From Ascidiimonas aurantiaca (lineage in GTDB: Bacteria > Bacteroidota > Bacteroidia > Flavobacteriales > Flavobacteriaceae), in NCBI RefSeq assembly GCF_037646345.1, contig NZ_JBBEWR010000014.1, positions 73,197-137,196 of the forward strand: a stretch of 64,000 nucleotides of DNA, given 5' to 3'. Below the pieces are notes generated by a model that was not told the DNA's origin, searched no databases, and saw nothing but the letters and a program-made list of their open reading frames with translations. Position numbers and translations under genes: made by a program. Position 1 is the first letter of the stretch; every line of letters starts with the position of its first letter. Below are positions 34,041 to 43,059 of the stretch, in pieces.

Positions 34041-36488
34041 ATGAAAGTCTTAAAGTTTGGTGGCACTTCAATTGCCAATGCTGAAAATATAAAACTCGTT
34101 AAAAACATAGTTGAGCAGGAAGCGGTTCATGAACAACTGGTAGTAGTGGTATCTGCCATGGGGGGCATTACTGATATGCTTCTGGAAGCCCTTAACGAGG
34201 CTTCCCATAAAAATGAGAATTACCGCAACACCTTCGATGCCATAGAAAAAAGACACCTGGAAACAATTACTGCTTTGTTACCTGCCCGCACACGTGGTGA
34301 AGTACTGGGTTATGTAAAAAAAGAATTAAATACACTGGAGACCTTATTAGAAGGTGCTTTCCTAATTGGAGAAGTAACTCCAAAACTATCTGATAAAGTA
34401 GTTAGTTACGGTGAACTCCTGTCTTCTTTTATTATTAGTGAATTTTTTATCTCAGAAGGTATTGATGGTATTTATAAAGATGCCAGAACCCTTATTAAAA
34501 CCAATGAAACGTTTGGAAAAGCTACTGTAGATTTTAAAAATACTCATACACTTTGTTCCCGATATTTTGGTACGGTAACGTATCAGGTAGTAGTAGTTCC
34601 CGGATTTGTAGCGTTCTCAACTCAGGGCAATGCCACTACATTGGGAAGAGGAGGTTCTGACTATTCAGCCGCAATAATTGCCGGTGCTATCCATAGCAAA
34701 GAACTGGCGATATGGACCGATGTGAGCGGTATGTACACAGCAAACCCTAAAATTGTAAAACAGGCATCAGCCATTACAGAGATCTCTTATCAGGAGGCCA
34801 TGGAACTATCACATTTTGGAGCTAAAGTGCTGTATCCTCCTACTGTACAACCGGTAGTTTCAAAAGAGATCCCCATTCGTATTAAAAATACATTTAAACC
34901 GGAAGATCCCGGTACCTTAATATGTAAAAGCACCCATAATCAAAACAAACCGGTACGGGGAATAAGCCATATAAGCAATATAGCATTGCTCACGCTGGAA
35001 GGTAGCGGTATGGTTGGGGTGCCGGGTGTATCAAAAAGGCTTTTTGAAGTATTATCGTATAAAGAAATTAATGTAATTTTTATAACACAGGCTTCTTCCG
35101 AACACTCCATTTGCCTGGGTATCTCCCAAAGCCGTTGTGATGAAGCAAAAAAAGCTATCGACAAAACGTTTGAATATGAGATCTCACGTCGCAGGCTACA
35201 ACCCTGCTATGTTGAAAAGGATCTGGCTATAGTAGCGCTTGTAGGTGATAATATGAAAAGTCATCAGGGATTAAGCGGTAAAATGTTCAGTGCTCTGGGA
35301 CAAAACAATGTAAATATCAGGGCTATTGCCCAGGGTGCTTCCGAAAGAAATATCTCTGCTGTAATTTGCAAAGAAGATGTAGTAAAAGCGCTAAATACGC
35401 TTCATGAACGTTTTTTTGAAGAGCAGGTAAAACAACTGCACCTTTTTGTAACCGGAGTGGGTAATGTGGGAAGCAAATTCCTAAACCAGATACATCAGCA
35501 AAGAAAATACCTAAAAGAACAACTTAAGATACATATTCGGGTGGTAGGCATCTCCAATTCCCGAAAAATGTATTTTGACCCAAAAGGAATTTCGCTTACA
35601 AATTGGGAACATACTTTAGAAAACGGAAAAGCAGCATCGAAAGAGACATTTTTTGAAAAAGTAAGATCCCTGAACCTGCGTAACAGCATTTTTGTAGATA
35701 ATACGGCAAATGCCTCCGTGGCAGGTATGTATCATAAATACCTTCAAAACAGTATAGGTGTGGTAACCTGTAATAAAATTGCCTCTTCTTCCGAATATAC
35801 CAATTATGTATATTTAAAAGAACTCGCGCGAAGGTATGGGGCTTCTTTTCTTTTTGAAACTAATGTAGGTGCAGGCTTACCGGTAATAGATACGCTAAAA
35901 CACCTTATTGCATCCGGCGACAAAATATACAGAATACAAGCCGTACTTTCCGGAAGCCTTAATTTTGTTTTCAATAATTTTGACACAAAACAACCTTTTC
36001 ACAATGTAGTCAAACAGGCTCAGGAAGAAGGATATACCGAGCCAGACCCCAAAATTGACCTGAGTGGTATTGACGTTATGCGTAAAATACTTATCCTGGC
36101 ACGCGAAAGCGGGTATTCTTTAGAAATGGACTCTATTGAAAATCAATCATTTTTACCTAAAGAAAGTCTGGAAAGTAAAGATGTAGATGCCTTTTACAGA
36201 TCATTAGAAAAACATAAGGAGCATTTTAACACTCTCTATACAGAAGCCAACTCCAAGGGTTGCCGGCTCAAATATGTAGCCCAATTTGAAAATGGCAAGG
36301 CGATGGTAGGCCTGCGGCACATCCCCAAAGAACACCCGTTCTATAACCTGGAAGGAAAAGACAATATAGTACTTTTTCATACCGAGCGCTATAAAGAACA
36401 GCCTCTGCTTATAAAAGGGGCCGGCGCCGGTGCCGAAGTAACAGCTTCCGGTATTTTTGCCGATGTGATAAGAGCAGGTAACTATTAA
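34041..36488 (+). CDS. thrA: Bifunctional aspartate kinase / homoserine dehydrogenase I
   Basis: An 815-residue ThrA. The kinase part (about 1-290) begins MKVLKFGGTSIANAENI and has TLGRGGSDYSAAIIA. ACT regulatory domains follow (about 310-455, with SSEHSICLGIS and GASERNISAVI). The dehydrogenase part (about 465-815) has the NAD(P) motif VTGVGNVGSKF, then NKIASSSEY, GAGLPVIDTL and the catalytic region EPDPKIDLSGIDVMRK. It phosphorylates aspartate and reduces aspartate semialdehyde to homoserine; ACT domains suggest feedback by threonine. First gene of thrABC, 11 bp before thrB. Confidence 0.97.
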   Translation: MKVLKFGGTSIANAENIKLVKNIVEQEAVHEQLVVVVSAMGGITDMLLEALNEASHKNENYRNTFDAIEKRHLETITALLPARTRGEVLGYVKKELNTLETLLEGAFLIGEVTPKLSDKVVSYGELLSSFIISEFFISEGIDGIYKDARTLIKTNETFGKATVDFKNTHTLCSRYFGTVTYQVVVVPGFVAFSTQGNATTLGRGGSDYSAAIIAGAIHSKELAIWTDVSGMYTANPKIVKQASAITEISYQEAMELSHFGAKVLYPPTVQPVVSKEIPIRIKNTFKPEDPGTLICKSTHNQNKPVRGISHISNIALLTLEGSGMVGVPGVSKRLFEVLSYKEINVIFITQASSEHSICLGISQSRCDEAKKAIDKTFEYEISRRRLQPCYVEKDLAIVALVGDNMKSHQGLSGKMFSALGQNNVNIRAIAQGASERNISAVICKEDVVKALNTLHERFFEEQVKQLHLFVTGVGNVGSKFLNQIHQQRKYLKEQLKIHIRVVGISNSRKMYFDPKGISLTNWEHTLENGKAASKETFFEKVRSLNLRNSIFVDNTANASVAGMYHKYLQNSIGVVTCNKIASSSEYTNYVYLKELARRYGASFLFETNVGAGLPVIDTLKHLIASGDKIYRIQAVLSGSLNFVFNNFDTKQPFHNVVKQAQEEGYTEPDPKIDLSGIDVMRKILILARESGYSLEMDSIENQSFLPKESLESKDVDAFYRSLEKHKEHFNTLYTEANSKGCRLKYVAQFENGKAMVGLRHIPKEHPFYNLEGKDNIVLFHTERYKEQPLLIKGAGAGAEVTASGIFADVIRAGNY

Positions 36489-36499
36489 AGAAAGATCGT

Positions 36500-37426
36500 A
36501 TGACAAAATCAATAAAAGTTCATTGCCCGGCCACCATAGCCAACATTTCCTGTGGTTTTGATGTATTAGGCTTATGTCTGGAAACCATAGGAGATGAAAT
36601 GCAGGTGCGTACCCTTCCCGAAAATGAAATACGTATTTCAGAGATAAAAGGCGGTGATCTTTCGCTTGATCCTTTGAAAAATGTAGCAGGGGTAGCTGCC
36701 CTGGCTTTAAAACAACATTTGTGTACCGATACAGGTTTTGAGATCTCTATACATAAAAAGATCAAACCCGGAAGTGGTATAGGGAGCAGTGCCGCCAGTG
36801 CTGCCGGAGCAGTTTTTGCTATTAACGCTTTATTGAATATGCCGCTCACGCCTGAAGAACTCATCCCCTTTGCGATGGCGGGTGAAGAACTCGCCTCAGG
36901 CACGAAACATGCTGACAATGTTGCTCCTGCGCTTTTGGGAGGTTTTACCCTGATCAGGAGTTACGAACCATTAGATGTGATAAAAATACACACCCCACCC
37001 GAACTTTACGTATCTGTAATACACCCACATATAGAGGTAAAGACTTCTGATGCACGGGCTATTTTAAAGAAAAAAATACCCATGGAAAAAGCCATCACTC
37101 AATGGGGAAACGTGGGAGGGCTTATAAGCGGTTTGTACACTGAAGATTATGATCTGATAGGACGGTCACTTGAAGATGTCATTGTAGAACCCCTGCGAAG
37201 CATTCTTATTCCGGGATTTTATGATCTCAAAAAAGCAGCATTACAGGCAGGAGCCCTCGGATGTGGAATTTCAGGATCAGGGCCTTCCGTTTTTGCACTT
37301 AGTAAAAGTAAAGAAACCGCAAAACATGTTGCCAAAGCAATGAGTGAAGTTTATACTGTAACAGGTATTCCTCATCAAGTATATCTCTCGGGAGTAAACA
37401 AAAAAGGCATAAAAATAATTGCGTAA
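36500..37426 (+). CDS. thrB: Homoserine kinase
   Basis: A 308-residue GHMP kinase. The ATP loop is PGSGIGSSAASAAGAVFAIN, and the third motif is LGCGISGSGPSVFAL. The N-terminal VHCPATIANISCGFDVLGL is typical of ThrB. It phosphorylates homoserine for threonine synthase. It sits between thrA and thrC, 11 bp and 29 bp from them. Confidence 0.97.
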   Translation: MTKSIKVHCPATIANISCGFDVLGLCLETIGDEMQVRTLPENEIRISEIKGGDLSLDPLKNVAGVAALALKQHLCTDTGFEISIHKKIKPGSGIGSSAASAAGAVFAINALLNMPLTPEELIPFAMAGEELASGTKHADNVAPALLGGFTLIRSYEPLDVIKIHTPPELYVSVIHPHIEVKTSDARAILKKKIPMEKAITQWGNVGGLISGLYTEDYDLIGRSLEDVIVEPLRSILIPGFYDLKKAALQAGALGCGISGSGPSVFALSKSKETAKHVAKAMSEVYTVTGIPHQVYLSGVNKKGIKIIA

Positions 37427-37455
37427 AATTCAAGAGCAAATAAATAGTTTCGTAT

Positions 37456-38754
37456 ATGTATTACAAGAGCCTTAACAACCATTCTGCAAAAGCATCTTTT
37501 AAAGAGGCCGTTATTAATGGGCTTGCTCCCGATAAAGGGCTTTATTTTCCGGAGGCCATCCCATCGCTCTCTCGTAATTTTATAGAAAATCTGCATACAC
37601 TCTCCCATAGTGAGATCGCTTTTCATGTTATTCAACCGTTTATTGGAAAGGAGATCCCATCTAAAACACTATCTTCTATTATTGAAGATACTCTGTGTTT
37701 CGATTTTCCACTTGTAGAGATCCTGCCTTCGGTGTTTAGTCTGGAACTTTTTCACGGCCCTACCATGGCTTTTAAAGATGTTGGAGCTCGATTTATGGCA
37801 CGATGTCTCGGTTATTTTAATTCAGATAAAAATGAAAATAAAATAACCGTACTGGTCGCTACTTCCGGAGATACAGGAGGGGCCGTAGCCAATGGTTTTT
37901 TGGGAGTTGATCATGTAAATGTTGTGATCCTTTACCCCAGTGGTAAAGTAAGTGCTATACAGGAAAAACAGCTAACCACCCTGGGCCAGAATATAACGGC
38001 ACTTGAAGTAAACGGCACTTTTGATGACTGTCAGGAAATGGTAAAAACCGCTTTTCTCGATCAGCAACTGGCTTCATTGCGGCTAACTTCTGCCAACTCT
38101 ATTAACATTGCCCGATGGTTACCACAGATGTTCTACTATTTTTTTGCTTACAAAACACTGCAGGAGAAAAAAATACAGGATGACCTCGTGATCTCAGTCC
38201 CCAGTGGAAATTTTGGGAATATCTGTGCCGGAATGATAGCCATGCGCCTGGGTTTGCCCGTCACTCATTTTATTGCCGCCACCAATGTGAATGACACCGT
38301 AGTAAAATTCCTGGAAACCGGTATTTATGAACCCAAATCATCTATACAAACAGTTTCAAACGCTATGGATGTAGGAAACCCCAGCAATTTTGTTCGCATA
38401 CAAAAACTTATGAATAATGACATTCACAAATTAAAATCTGTATTTTCATCTTACAGCTTTTCTGATAAAGCAACTCGTAAAGCTATGAAACACGTGTATA
38501 AAAAAACAGGATACATATTAGATCCTCATGGTGCTATAGGATATCTGGGATTAATTGAACATTTTAAATCCCATCCCCAAAAGACCGGTGTATTCCTTGA
38601 AACCGCACACCCCGCGAAATTTTTAGATACGGTTGAAAGTGTTATAGGAGAAAGTATAGACATACCCGAACAACTCGCTCTAGTAATAAACCAGAAAAAA
38701 CATAGCATTCAGATCAAAGATTATGAAGCGCTTAAAAGCTACCTTTTAAGCTAA
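37456..38754 (+). CDS. thrC: Threonine synthase
   Basis: A 432-residue PLP enzyme. The PLP lysine lies in FHGPTMAFKDVGARFMAR, and the phosphate-binding loop in VATSGDTGGAVANGFLG. SVPSGNFGNICAGMIA is the other conserved PLP-contact region. It converts O-phosphohomoserine to threonine and is the last gene of the operon. No obvious terminator hairpin follows; transcription may run into the 215-bp gap before gcvT. Confidence 0.97.
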   Translation: MYYKSLNNHSAKASFKEAVINGLAPDKGLYFPEAIPSLSRNFIENLHTLSHSEIAFHVIQPFIGKEIPSKTLSSIIEDTLCFDFPLVEILPSVFSLELFHGPTMAFKDVGARFMARCLGYFNSDKNENKITVLVATSGDTGGAVANGFLGVDHVNVVILYPSGKVSAIQEKQLTTLGQNITALEVNGTFDDCQEMVKTAFLDQQLASLRLTSANSINIARWLPQMFYYFFAYKTLQEKKIQDDLVISVPSGNFGNICAGMIAMRLGLPVTHFIAATNVNDTVVKFLETGIYEPKSSIQTVSNAMDVGNPSNFVRIQKLMNNDIHKLKSVFSSYSFSDKATRKAMKHVYKKTGYILDPHGAIGYLGLIEHFKSHPQKTGVFLETAHPAKFLDTVESVIGESIDIPEQLALVINQKKHSIQIKDYEALKSYLLS

Positions 38755-38972
38755 AAGCCACTAATGGGTTATTTTCCTCTATTAAGTACGCTACCTGACT
38801 ATTGTTAATAAACATTGGGAGAAGCCTGTGAGACTTTATGACATATTTTCAATAAATTTGCGCCGATCTCAAGTCGCCTTCCCTTGTTGCGAACGCATGC
38901 TTGCGGTTGTAGTATCTCCCGTAATTATGACTACGGGCCTGTTCAAATTAATTAAAAATTAAAAAGTTCATG
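38755..38972 (+). promoter_or_regulatory. Intergenic region with gcvT promoter element and short hairpins
   Basis: TAAATTTG at 38853-38860 is a good -7 box; a TTTA about 17 bases upstream is a weak -33 element. The resulting leader of about 100 bases contains CCCGTA (38918-38923) pairing with TACGGG (38932-38937), and a CGCA/TGCG stem near 38893-38904. I do not recognise a glycine riboswitch here. Confidence 0.4.
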
Positions 38973-40046
38973 ATGAAAAATACCGCACTTACTGAAACAC
39001 ACATTGCCTTAGGCGCTAAAATGGTTCCTTTTGCAGGATATAATATGCCCGTACAATATGAAGGAGTGAATATTGAACATGAAACCGTACGAAAAAGCTC
39101 AGGTATTTTTGATGTAAGTCATATGGGTGAATTTCTCGTTAAAGGCCCCAATGCATTGGCTCTTATTCAAAAAGTAAGCAGCAACGACGCGTCCAAGCTT
39201 ATTGAAGGGCAGGCACAATACAGTTGTCTTCCCAATGAGGATGGGGGTATTGTTGATGACCTGATCATCTACAAAATAAAGGAAGAAGAATATTTACTTG
39301 TGGTAAATGCTTCTAACATAGAGAAAGATTGGAACTGGATAAGTGAGCGAAACACCATGAATGCAGAACTTGTCAATATTTCTGACGACTTTTCTTTGTT
39401 GGCCGTTCAGGGTCCTGAAACTACGCGCTTATTGCAGTCGCTTACCTCTGTGAATTTGCAGGATATAAAATATTACCATTTTGTAGTAGGAGACTTTGCA
39501 GGGGTTGCGCATGTCATTATTTCCAATATCGGTTATACGGGAAGCGGTGGTTTTGAGATTTATTGCCATAATAAAGATGCCCAGGTTATTTGGGATGCTA
39601 TCGCAAAACTGGATATAAAGCCTATTGGCCTGGCAGCGCGTGACACCTTAAGACTGGAAATGGGGTTTTGTCTTTACGGGAATGATATAGATGACCAGAC
39701 CTCTCCCCTGGAAGCCGGATTGGGGTGGATCACCAAATTCACAAAAGATTTTACCAACTCAGAGGCTCTTAAAAAACAAAAAGAAGAAGGCGTAAGCCGA
39801 AAACTGGTAGGTTTTGAACTTACTGAACGAGGTATTCCCAGAAAAGGATATGAAATAGTTGATCAGGAAGGACAGGTAATTGGCATAGTGACCAGCGGTA
39901 CGATGTCCCCTTCCCTGCAAAAGGGAATTGGATTAGGATATGTACCTGTGGCATTTTCAATGCCGGGTAGTGCCATTGCTATTCGAATCCGTAAGAATGA
40001 TGTACCTGCTACCGTAGTGAAGCCCCCTTTTTATAAAAAGAGTTGA
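38973..40046 (+). CDS. gcvT: Aminomethyltransferase, T protein of the glycine cleavage system
   Basis: A 357-residue GcvT read from MKNTALTETHIALG; an ATG directly upstream at 38970 is an alternative. The folate-binding core includes MVPFAGYNMPVQYEG, VSHMGEF and QGQ-like GQAQYSCLPNEDGGIVDDLI, with the conserved NIGYTGSGGFEIY and DTLRLEMGFCLYGND. It transfers the methylene group from aminomethyl-lipoyl H protein to tetrahydrofolate. The other gcv genes are not in the window. Glutaminase begins 3 bp after its stop, so the two are in one operon. Confidence 0.96.
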   Translation: MKNTALTETHIALGAKMVPFAGYNMPVQYEGVNIEHETVRKSSGIFDVSHMGEFLVKGPNALALIQKVSSNDASKLIEGQAQYSCLPNEDGGIVDDLIIYKIKEEEYLLVVNASNIEKDWNWISERNTMNAELVNISDDFSLLAVQGPETTRLLQSLTSVNLQDIKYYHFVVGDFAGVAHVIISNIGYTGSGGFEIYCHNKDAQVIWDAIAKLDIKPIGLAARDTLRLEMGFCLYGNDIDDQTSPLEAGLGWITKFTKDFTNSEALKKQKEEGVSRKLVGFELTERGIPRKGYEIVDQEGQVIGIVTSGTMSPSLQKGIGLGYVPVAFSMPGSAIAIRIRKNDVPATVVKPPFYKKS

Positions 40047-40049
40047 GTT

Positions 40050-40967
40050 ATGAACTACCAGAAGGTTCTTAACAACATTCATTCAAGCATACAAAAAGAA
40101 GAAAACAAAGGAGCCGTTGCCTCTTATATCCCAGAGTTATCAGGAATAGATATTACCAAATTCGGTATGTACCTGCAGATGCTTGACGGAGCCGAATATC
40201 ATACAGGAGCGGTAGATGAAAAGTTCTCCATACAAAGTATTTCTAAAGTATTTAGTCTTATTCAGGCTACCGGTATGGTAAATAATACGAATGAAATATT
40301 GAAGCGCGTAGGCGTTGAGCCTTCTGGTAATCCTTTTAATTTCCTTTCACTTCTAGAACTTGAACAGGGTATTCCCAGAAATCCGTTCATAAATGCAGGA
40401 GCGCTGGTTATTTCAGATATCCTCATCTCAGGTTTGGACTCTCCTAAAAGTCAGTTTTTAGATTTTGTTAGGACCTTAACAGGCGACCATGATATACATT
40501 ATCACGAAAAGGTAGCCCTTTCTGAAAAAAGAACAGGACACCGAAATGCTGCTGCTGCACATTTGTTAAGATCATTTGGCAACCTGGTAAACGATGTTGA
40601 TGAGGTACTGGATTTTTATTGTTATCAATGTGCCATTGCCATGTCATGCCGGCAGCTCGCCAAAGCTTTTTGTGTTTTTATAAACAAAGGAAAATGCCTT
40701 CGCAACTGCCCCTACCTTTCTGTTAATCAGGTAAAAAGAATCAATGCCATAATGCTTACCTGTGGTTTTTACGATGAAGCCGGTGAGTTTGCCTTTGAAG
40801 TAGGACTACCCGGTAAAAGTGGTGTAGGCGGTGGCATTGTTGCCGTACATCCCGGTAAATACAGTATTGCTACCTGGGCACCGGGTCTCAACCCAAAAGG
40901 CAACTCAAAACTGGGTATGCAGGCCCTGGAGCTATTTACCACCCAAACCGGTTATTCAATATTCTAG
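40050..40967 (+). CDS. glsA: Glutaminase
   Basis: A 305-residue serine-dependent beta-lactamase-like glutaminase. The catalytic pair is Ser/Lys in FSIQSISKVFSL. Other conserved parts are EPSGNPFNFL, PRNPFINAGALV, the tyrosine in DFYCYQCAIAMSC and LPGKSGVGGGIVAV. It hydrolyses glutamine to glutamate and ammonia. It lies tightly between gcvT (3-bp gap) and the SDR gene (3-bp gap), so all three are probably co-transcribed. Confidence 0.95.
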   Translation: MNYQKVLNNIHSSIQKEENKGAVASYIPELSGIDITKFGMYLQMLDGAEYHTGAVDEKFSIQSISKVFSLIQATGMVNNTNEILKRVGVEPSGNPFNFLSLLELEQGIPRNPFINAGALVISDILISGLDSPKSQFLDFVRTLTGDHDIHYHEKVALSEKRTGHRNAAAAHLLRSFGNLVNDVDEVLDFYCYQCAIAMSCRQLAKAFCVFINKGKCLRNCPYLSVNQVKRINAIMLTCGFYDEAGEFAFEVGLPGKSGVGGGIVAVHPGKYSIATWAPGLNPKGNSKLGMQALELFTTQTGYSIF

Positions 40968-40970
40968 ATC

Positions 40971-41798
40971 TTGAACAGAATACTCATATTAGGAGGCAGT
41001 GGTTTTATAGGGTACACACTCTACAAAGAACTCTGTCAGTACATGCCTACTTATGGTACTTACTTTTCCAATAAATCTTTTGTTGAGAATCAGCATTTTT
41101 TGAGGTTTGATATGGAGACAGAAGGGCTGGAACCCATTTTAAAAAGGCTAAACCCTACTCATATTATCTCCAGCATTCGCGGGGATTTTGAAGCTCAGAC
41201 CGAACTCCATCAGGAACTCGCACAATATAGCAAGCAAAGTCGTTGTAAAATAATCTTTCTTTCTTCTGCCAATGTTTTTGATGCTTTTTCAAACTACCCT
41301 TCATACGAGTTTGACAAAACATTATCAGAGAGCATTTATGGAAAAGTCAAAATCAAGGCTGAGAACCTGTTTTTAAGGCTTCCTCAAAAACAATACGTAA
41401 TTGCCCGTTTGCCTATGGTTTTTGGATCACAGTCTCCCAGAATAAAAGAGCTTAAAACCTTCTTAACTCAAAAGAACGCTTATGAAGTGTTTCCCAATCT
41501 GGTTATGAACGTTACCACAGCCAGTAAACTGGCACAACAAATTCACTATATTATTAACAGAAGTAAAGATGGGATTTTTCATCTGGGTACGTACGATCTG
41601 GTACATCATGACGAATTTATACAAGAGCTGTCTCATAAACTGGGGTTTGTAAAACCACTTTTTAAAAAAGTATATACCTCCAATCAGGATCGTTTTCTGG
41701 CTGTATTGCCTAAAGATAGTTTATTGCCAAAACACCTTCAGATAAATAGTTATGAAGTAATTGATGAAAGTGTTTTACCTTTACGTAACTATTCATAG
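40971..41798 (+). CDS. RmlD-like NAD(P)-dependent epimerase/dehydratase (SDR)
   Basis: A 275-residue extended SDR that uses a TTG start 3 bp after the glutaminase stop; no in-frame ATG is near. The Rossmann motif is LILGGSGFIGYTLYKEL, and the catalytic YxxxK is in SIYGKVKIKAE with SSANVFDAF before it, in the manner of dTDP-4-dehydrorhamnose reductase. The substrate is unknown; a sugar-nucleotide or small metabolite is likely. It shares its operon with gcvT and glsA, which gives no clear pathway hint. Confidence 0.8.
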   Translation: MNRILILGGSGFIGYTLYKELCQYMPTYGTYFSNKSFVENQHFLRFDMETEGLEPILKRLNPTHIISSIRGDFEAQTELHQELAQYSKQSRCKIIFLSSANVFDAFSNYPSYEFDKTLSESIYGKVKIKAENLFLRLPQKQYVIARLPMVFGSQSPRIKELKTFLTQKNAYEVFPNLVMNVTTASKLAQQIHYIINRSKDGIFHLGTYDLVHHDEFIQELSHKLGFVKPLFKKVYTSNQDRFLAVLPKDSLLPKHLQINSYEVIDESVLPLRNYS

Positions 41799-41824
41799 AT
41801 TTTAAAAAAATAAAGAAAAAATTC

Positions 41825-42112
41825 ATGGAAAAACTCACCTCACAACAGATCGATGAAAAGCTAAAAAGCTTTGAAGGCTGGGAATACAAGGAGAATGCCA
41901 TTGAAACCACCTTCGAATTTTCTGATTTTAAAGACACTTTTTCGGTTATGACCCGAATAGCATTCGAAGCTGAGATCATGCAACATCATCCAGACTGGAG
42001 CAATGTTTACAATACCCTTACCATACGCCTTTCTACTCATGATGCCGGAGGGGTAACGCAAAAAGATTTTGACCTGGCTCAGGTAATCGAGAATATTATA
42101 GAAAGCGAATAA
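41825..42112 (+). CDS. 4a-hydroxytetrahydrobiopterin dehydratase
   Basis: A 95-residue PCD/DCoH protein of typical length. The active-site histidines are in MQHHPDWSNVYNTLTIRLSTHD. It recycles the pterin cofactor used by phenylalanine hydroxylase or may serve molybdopterin or folate-related roles. It starts 26 bp after the SDR gene; no hydroxylase is adjacent. Confidence 0.92.
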   Translation: MEKLTSQQIDEKLKSFEGWEYKENAIETTFEFSDFKDTFSVMTRIAFEAEIMQHHPDWSNVYNTLTIRLSTHDAGGVTQKDFDLAQVIENIIESE

Positions 42113-42141
42113 ATTGCTTTTTAAAAATATCCCAATTTAAT

Positions 42142-42149
42142 TACATTTG
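42142..42149 (+). promoter_or_regulatory. -7 promoter element of the yebC-family gene
   Basis: TACATTTG matches TAnnTTTG exactly and lies 22 bases before the ATG at 42172. A TTG at the right distance upstream is not clear (nearest is 25 bases away). Confidence 0.45.
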
Positions 42150-42171
42150 TTCAGTTAAAATAGAATACTGT

Positions 42172-42882
42172 ATGGGAAGAGCCTTTGAATTCAGAAAAGC
42201 AAGAAAAATGAAGCGGTGGTCAGCAATGGCCAAAACCTTTACCCGAATAGGTAAAGACATTGTAATTGCGGTGAAAGAAGGCGGGCCCAATCCTGAAAGT
42301 AATTCGAGATTACGAGCGATTATTCAAAATGCCAAGGCCGTCAATATGCCTAAAGAAAATATTGAACGTGCCATTAAAAAAGCCAGTGATAAGAATACCC
42401 AAAACTATAAAGAAGTACTTTTTGAGGGTTATGCCCCTCACGGTATTGCCATATTGGTAGAAACCGCTACCGATAATAACAATCGTACCGTAGCAAATGT
42501 GCGAAGCTACTTTAATAAGTGTAATGGCAATCTCGGAACCAGTGGCTCTGTAGAGTTCATGTTTGACCATATCTGCAACTTTCGTGTCGATCCGGATGGT
42601 ATTGATCCCGAAGAACTCGAGCTGGAATTTATAGATTTTGGTGTAGAAGAGGTTTTTACCGATGATGATGGTATAATGTTATACGCACCTTTTGCCAGTT
42701 TTGGGGCCATTCAGAAAGAACTGGAAAATCGCAATATAGAAATCCTGTCTTCCGGATTTGAAAGAATTCCACAGGTAACCAAAACCCTAAATGAAGAACA
42801 AACCGCCGAGGTTGAAAAGTTATTGGAAATGCTGGAAGAAGATGATGATGTACAAAACGTATATCATTCCTTGCAGGAATAG
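42172..42882 (+). CDS. YebC/PmpR family regulator (TACO1-like)
   Basis: A 236-residue protein beginning MGRAFEFRKARKMKRWSAMAKTFTRIGKDI, a clear YebC N-terminus. It also has GGPNPESNSRLRAIIQNAKAVNMPKENIERAIKKA and YEGYAPHG-like FEGYAPHGIAILVE. YebC proteins bind DNA in some species and help ribosomes pass difficult nascent chains in others. It has its own -7 promoter element and is followed by a hairpin. A related shorter form starts MAGHSKW; this is the MGRAFEFRK subtype common in Bacteroidota. Confidence 0.93.
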   Translation: MGRAFEFRKARKMKRWSAMAKTFTRIGKDIVIAVKEGGPNPESNSRLRAIIQNAKAVNMPKENIERAIKKASDKNTQNYKEVLFEGYAPHGIAILVETATDNNNRTVANVRSYFNKCNGNLGTSGSVEFMFDHICNFRVDPDGIDPEELELEFIDFGVEEVFTDDDGIMLYAPFASFGAIQKELENRNIEILSSGFERIPQVTKTLNEEQTAEVEKLLEMLEEDDDVQNVYHSLQE

Positions 42883-42886
42883 TGAT

Positions 42887-42904
42887 ATCTCAGGAACCTG
42901 AGAT
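42887..42904 (+). terminator. Hairpin after the yebC-family gene
   Basis: ATCTCAGG pairs perfectly with CCTGAGAT around two bases, 4 bp after the stop. There is no T run directly behind it, so it is either a weak terminator or an mRNA-stabilising hairpin. Confidence 0.5.
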
Positions 42905-43059
42905 CACAAAAAGAAAACCTATCCTGAAAGGTAGTAACTGGACTTTCTTTTGTTTTCAATAGCAGTAAAATTCACTTAAAGTGTTGCACTTTTCAACTGT
43001 ATTTCTCTTTACTCGAAAACAGGTTTATGAAAAAAGTACGCTTTCCTGAAAAAAGCTGA

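Noticed and set aside
38755..38972. Glycine riboswitch upstream of gcvT
   Set aside because: The conserved aptamer core is not visible and the leader is too short for the usual tandem form.
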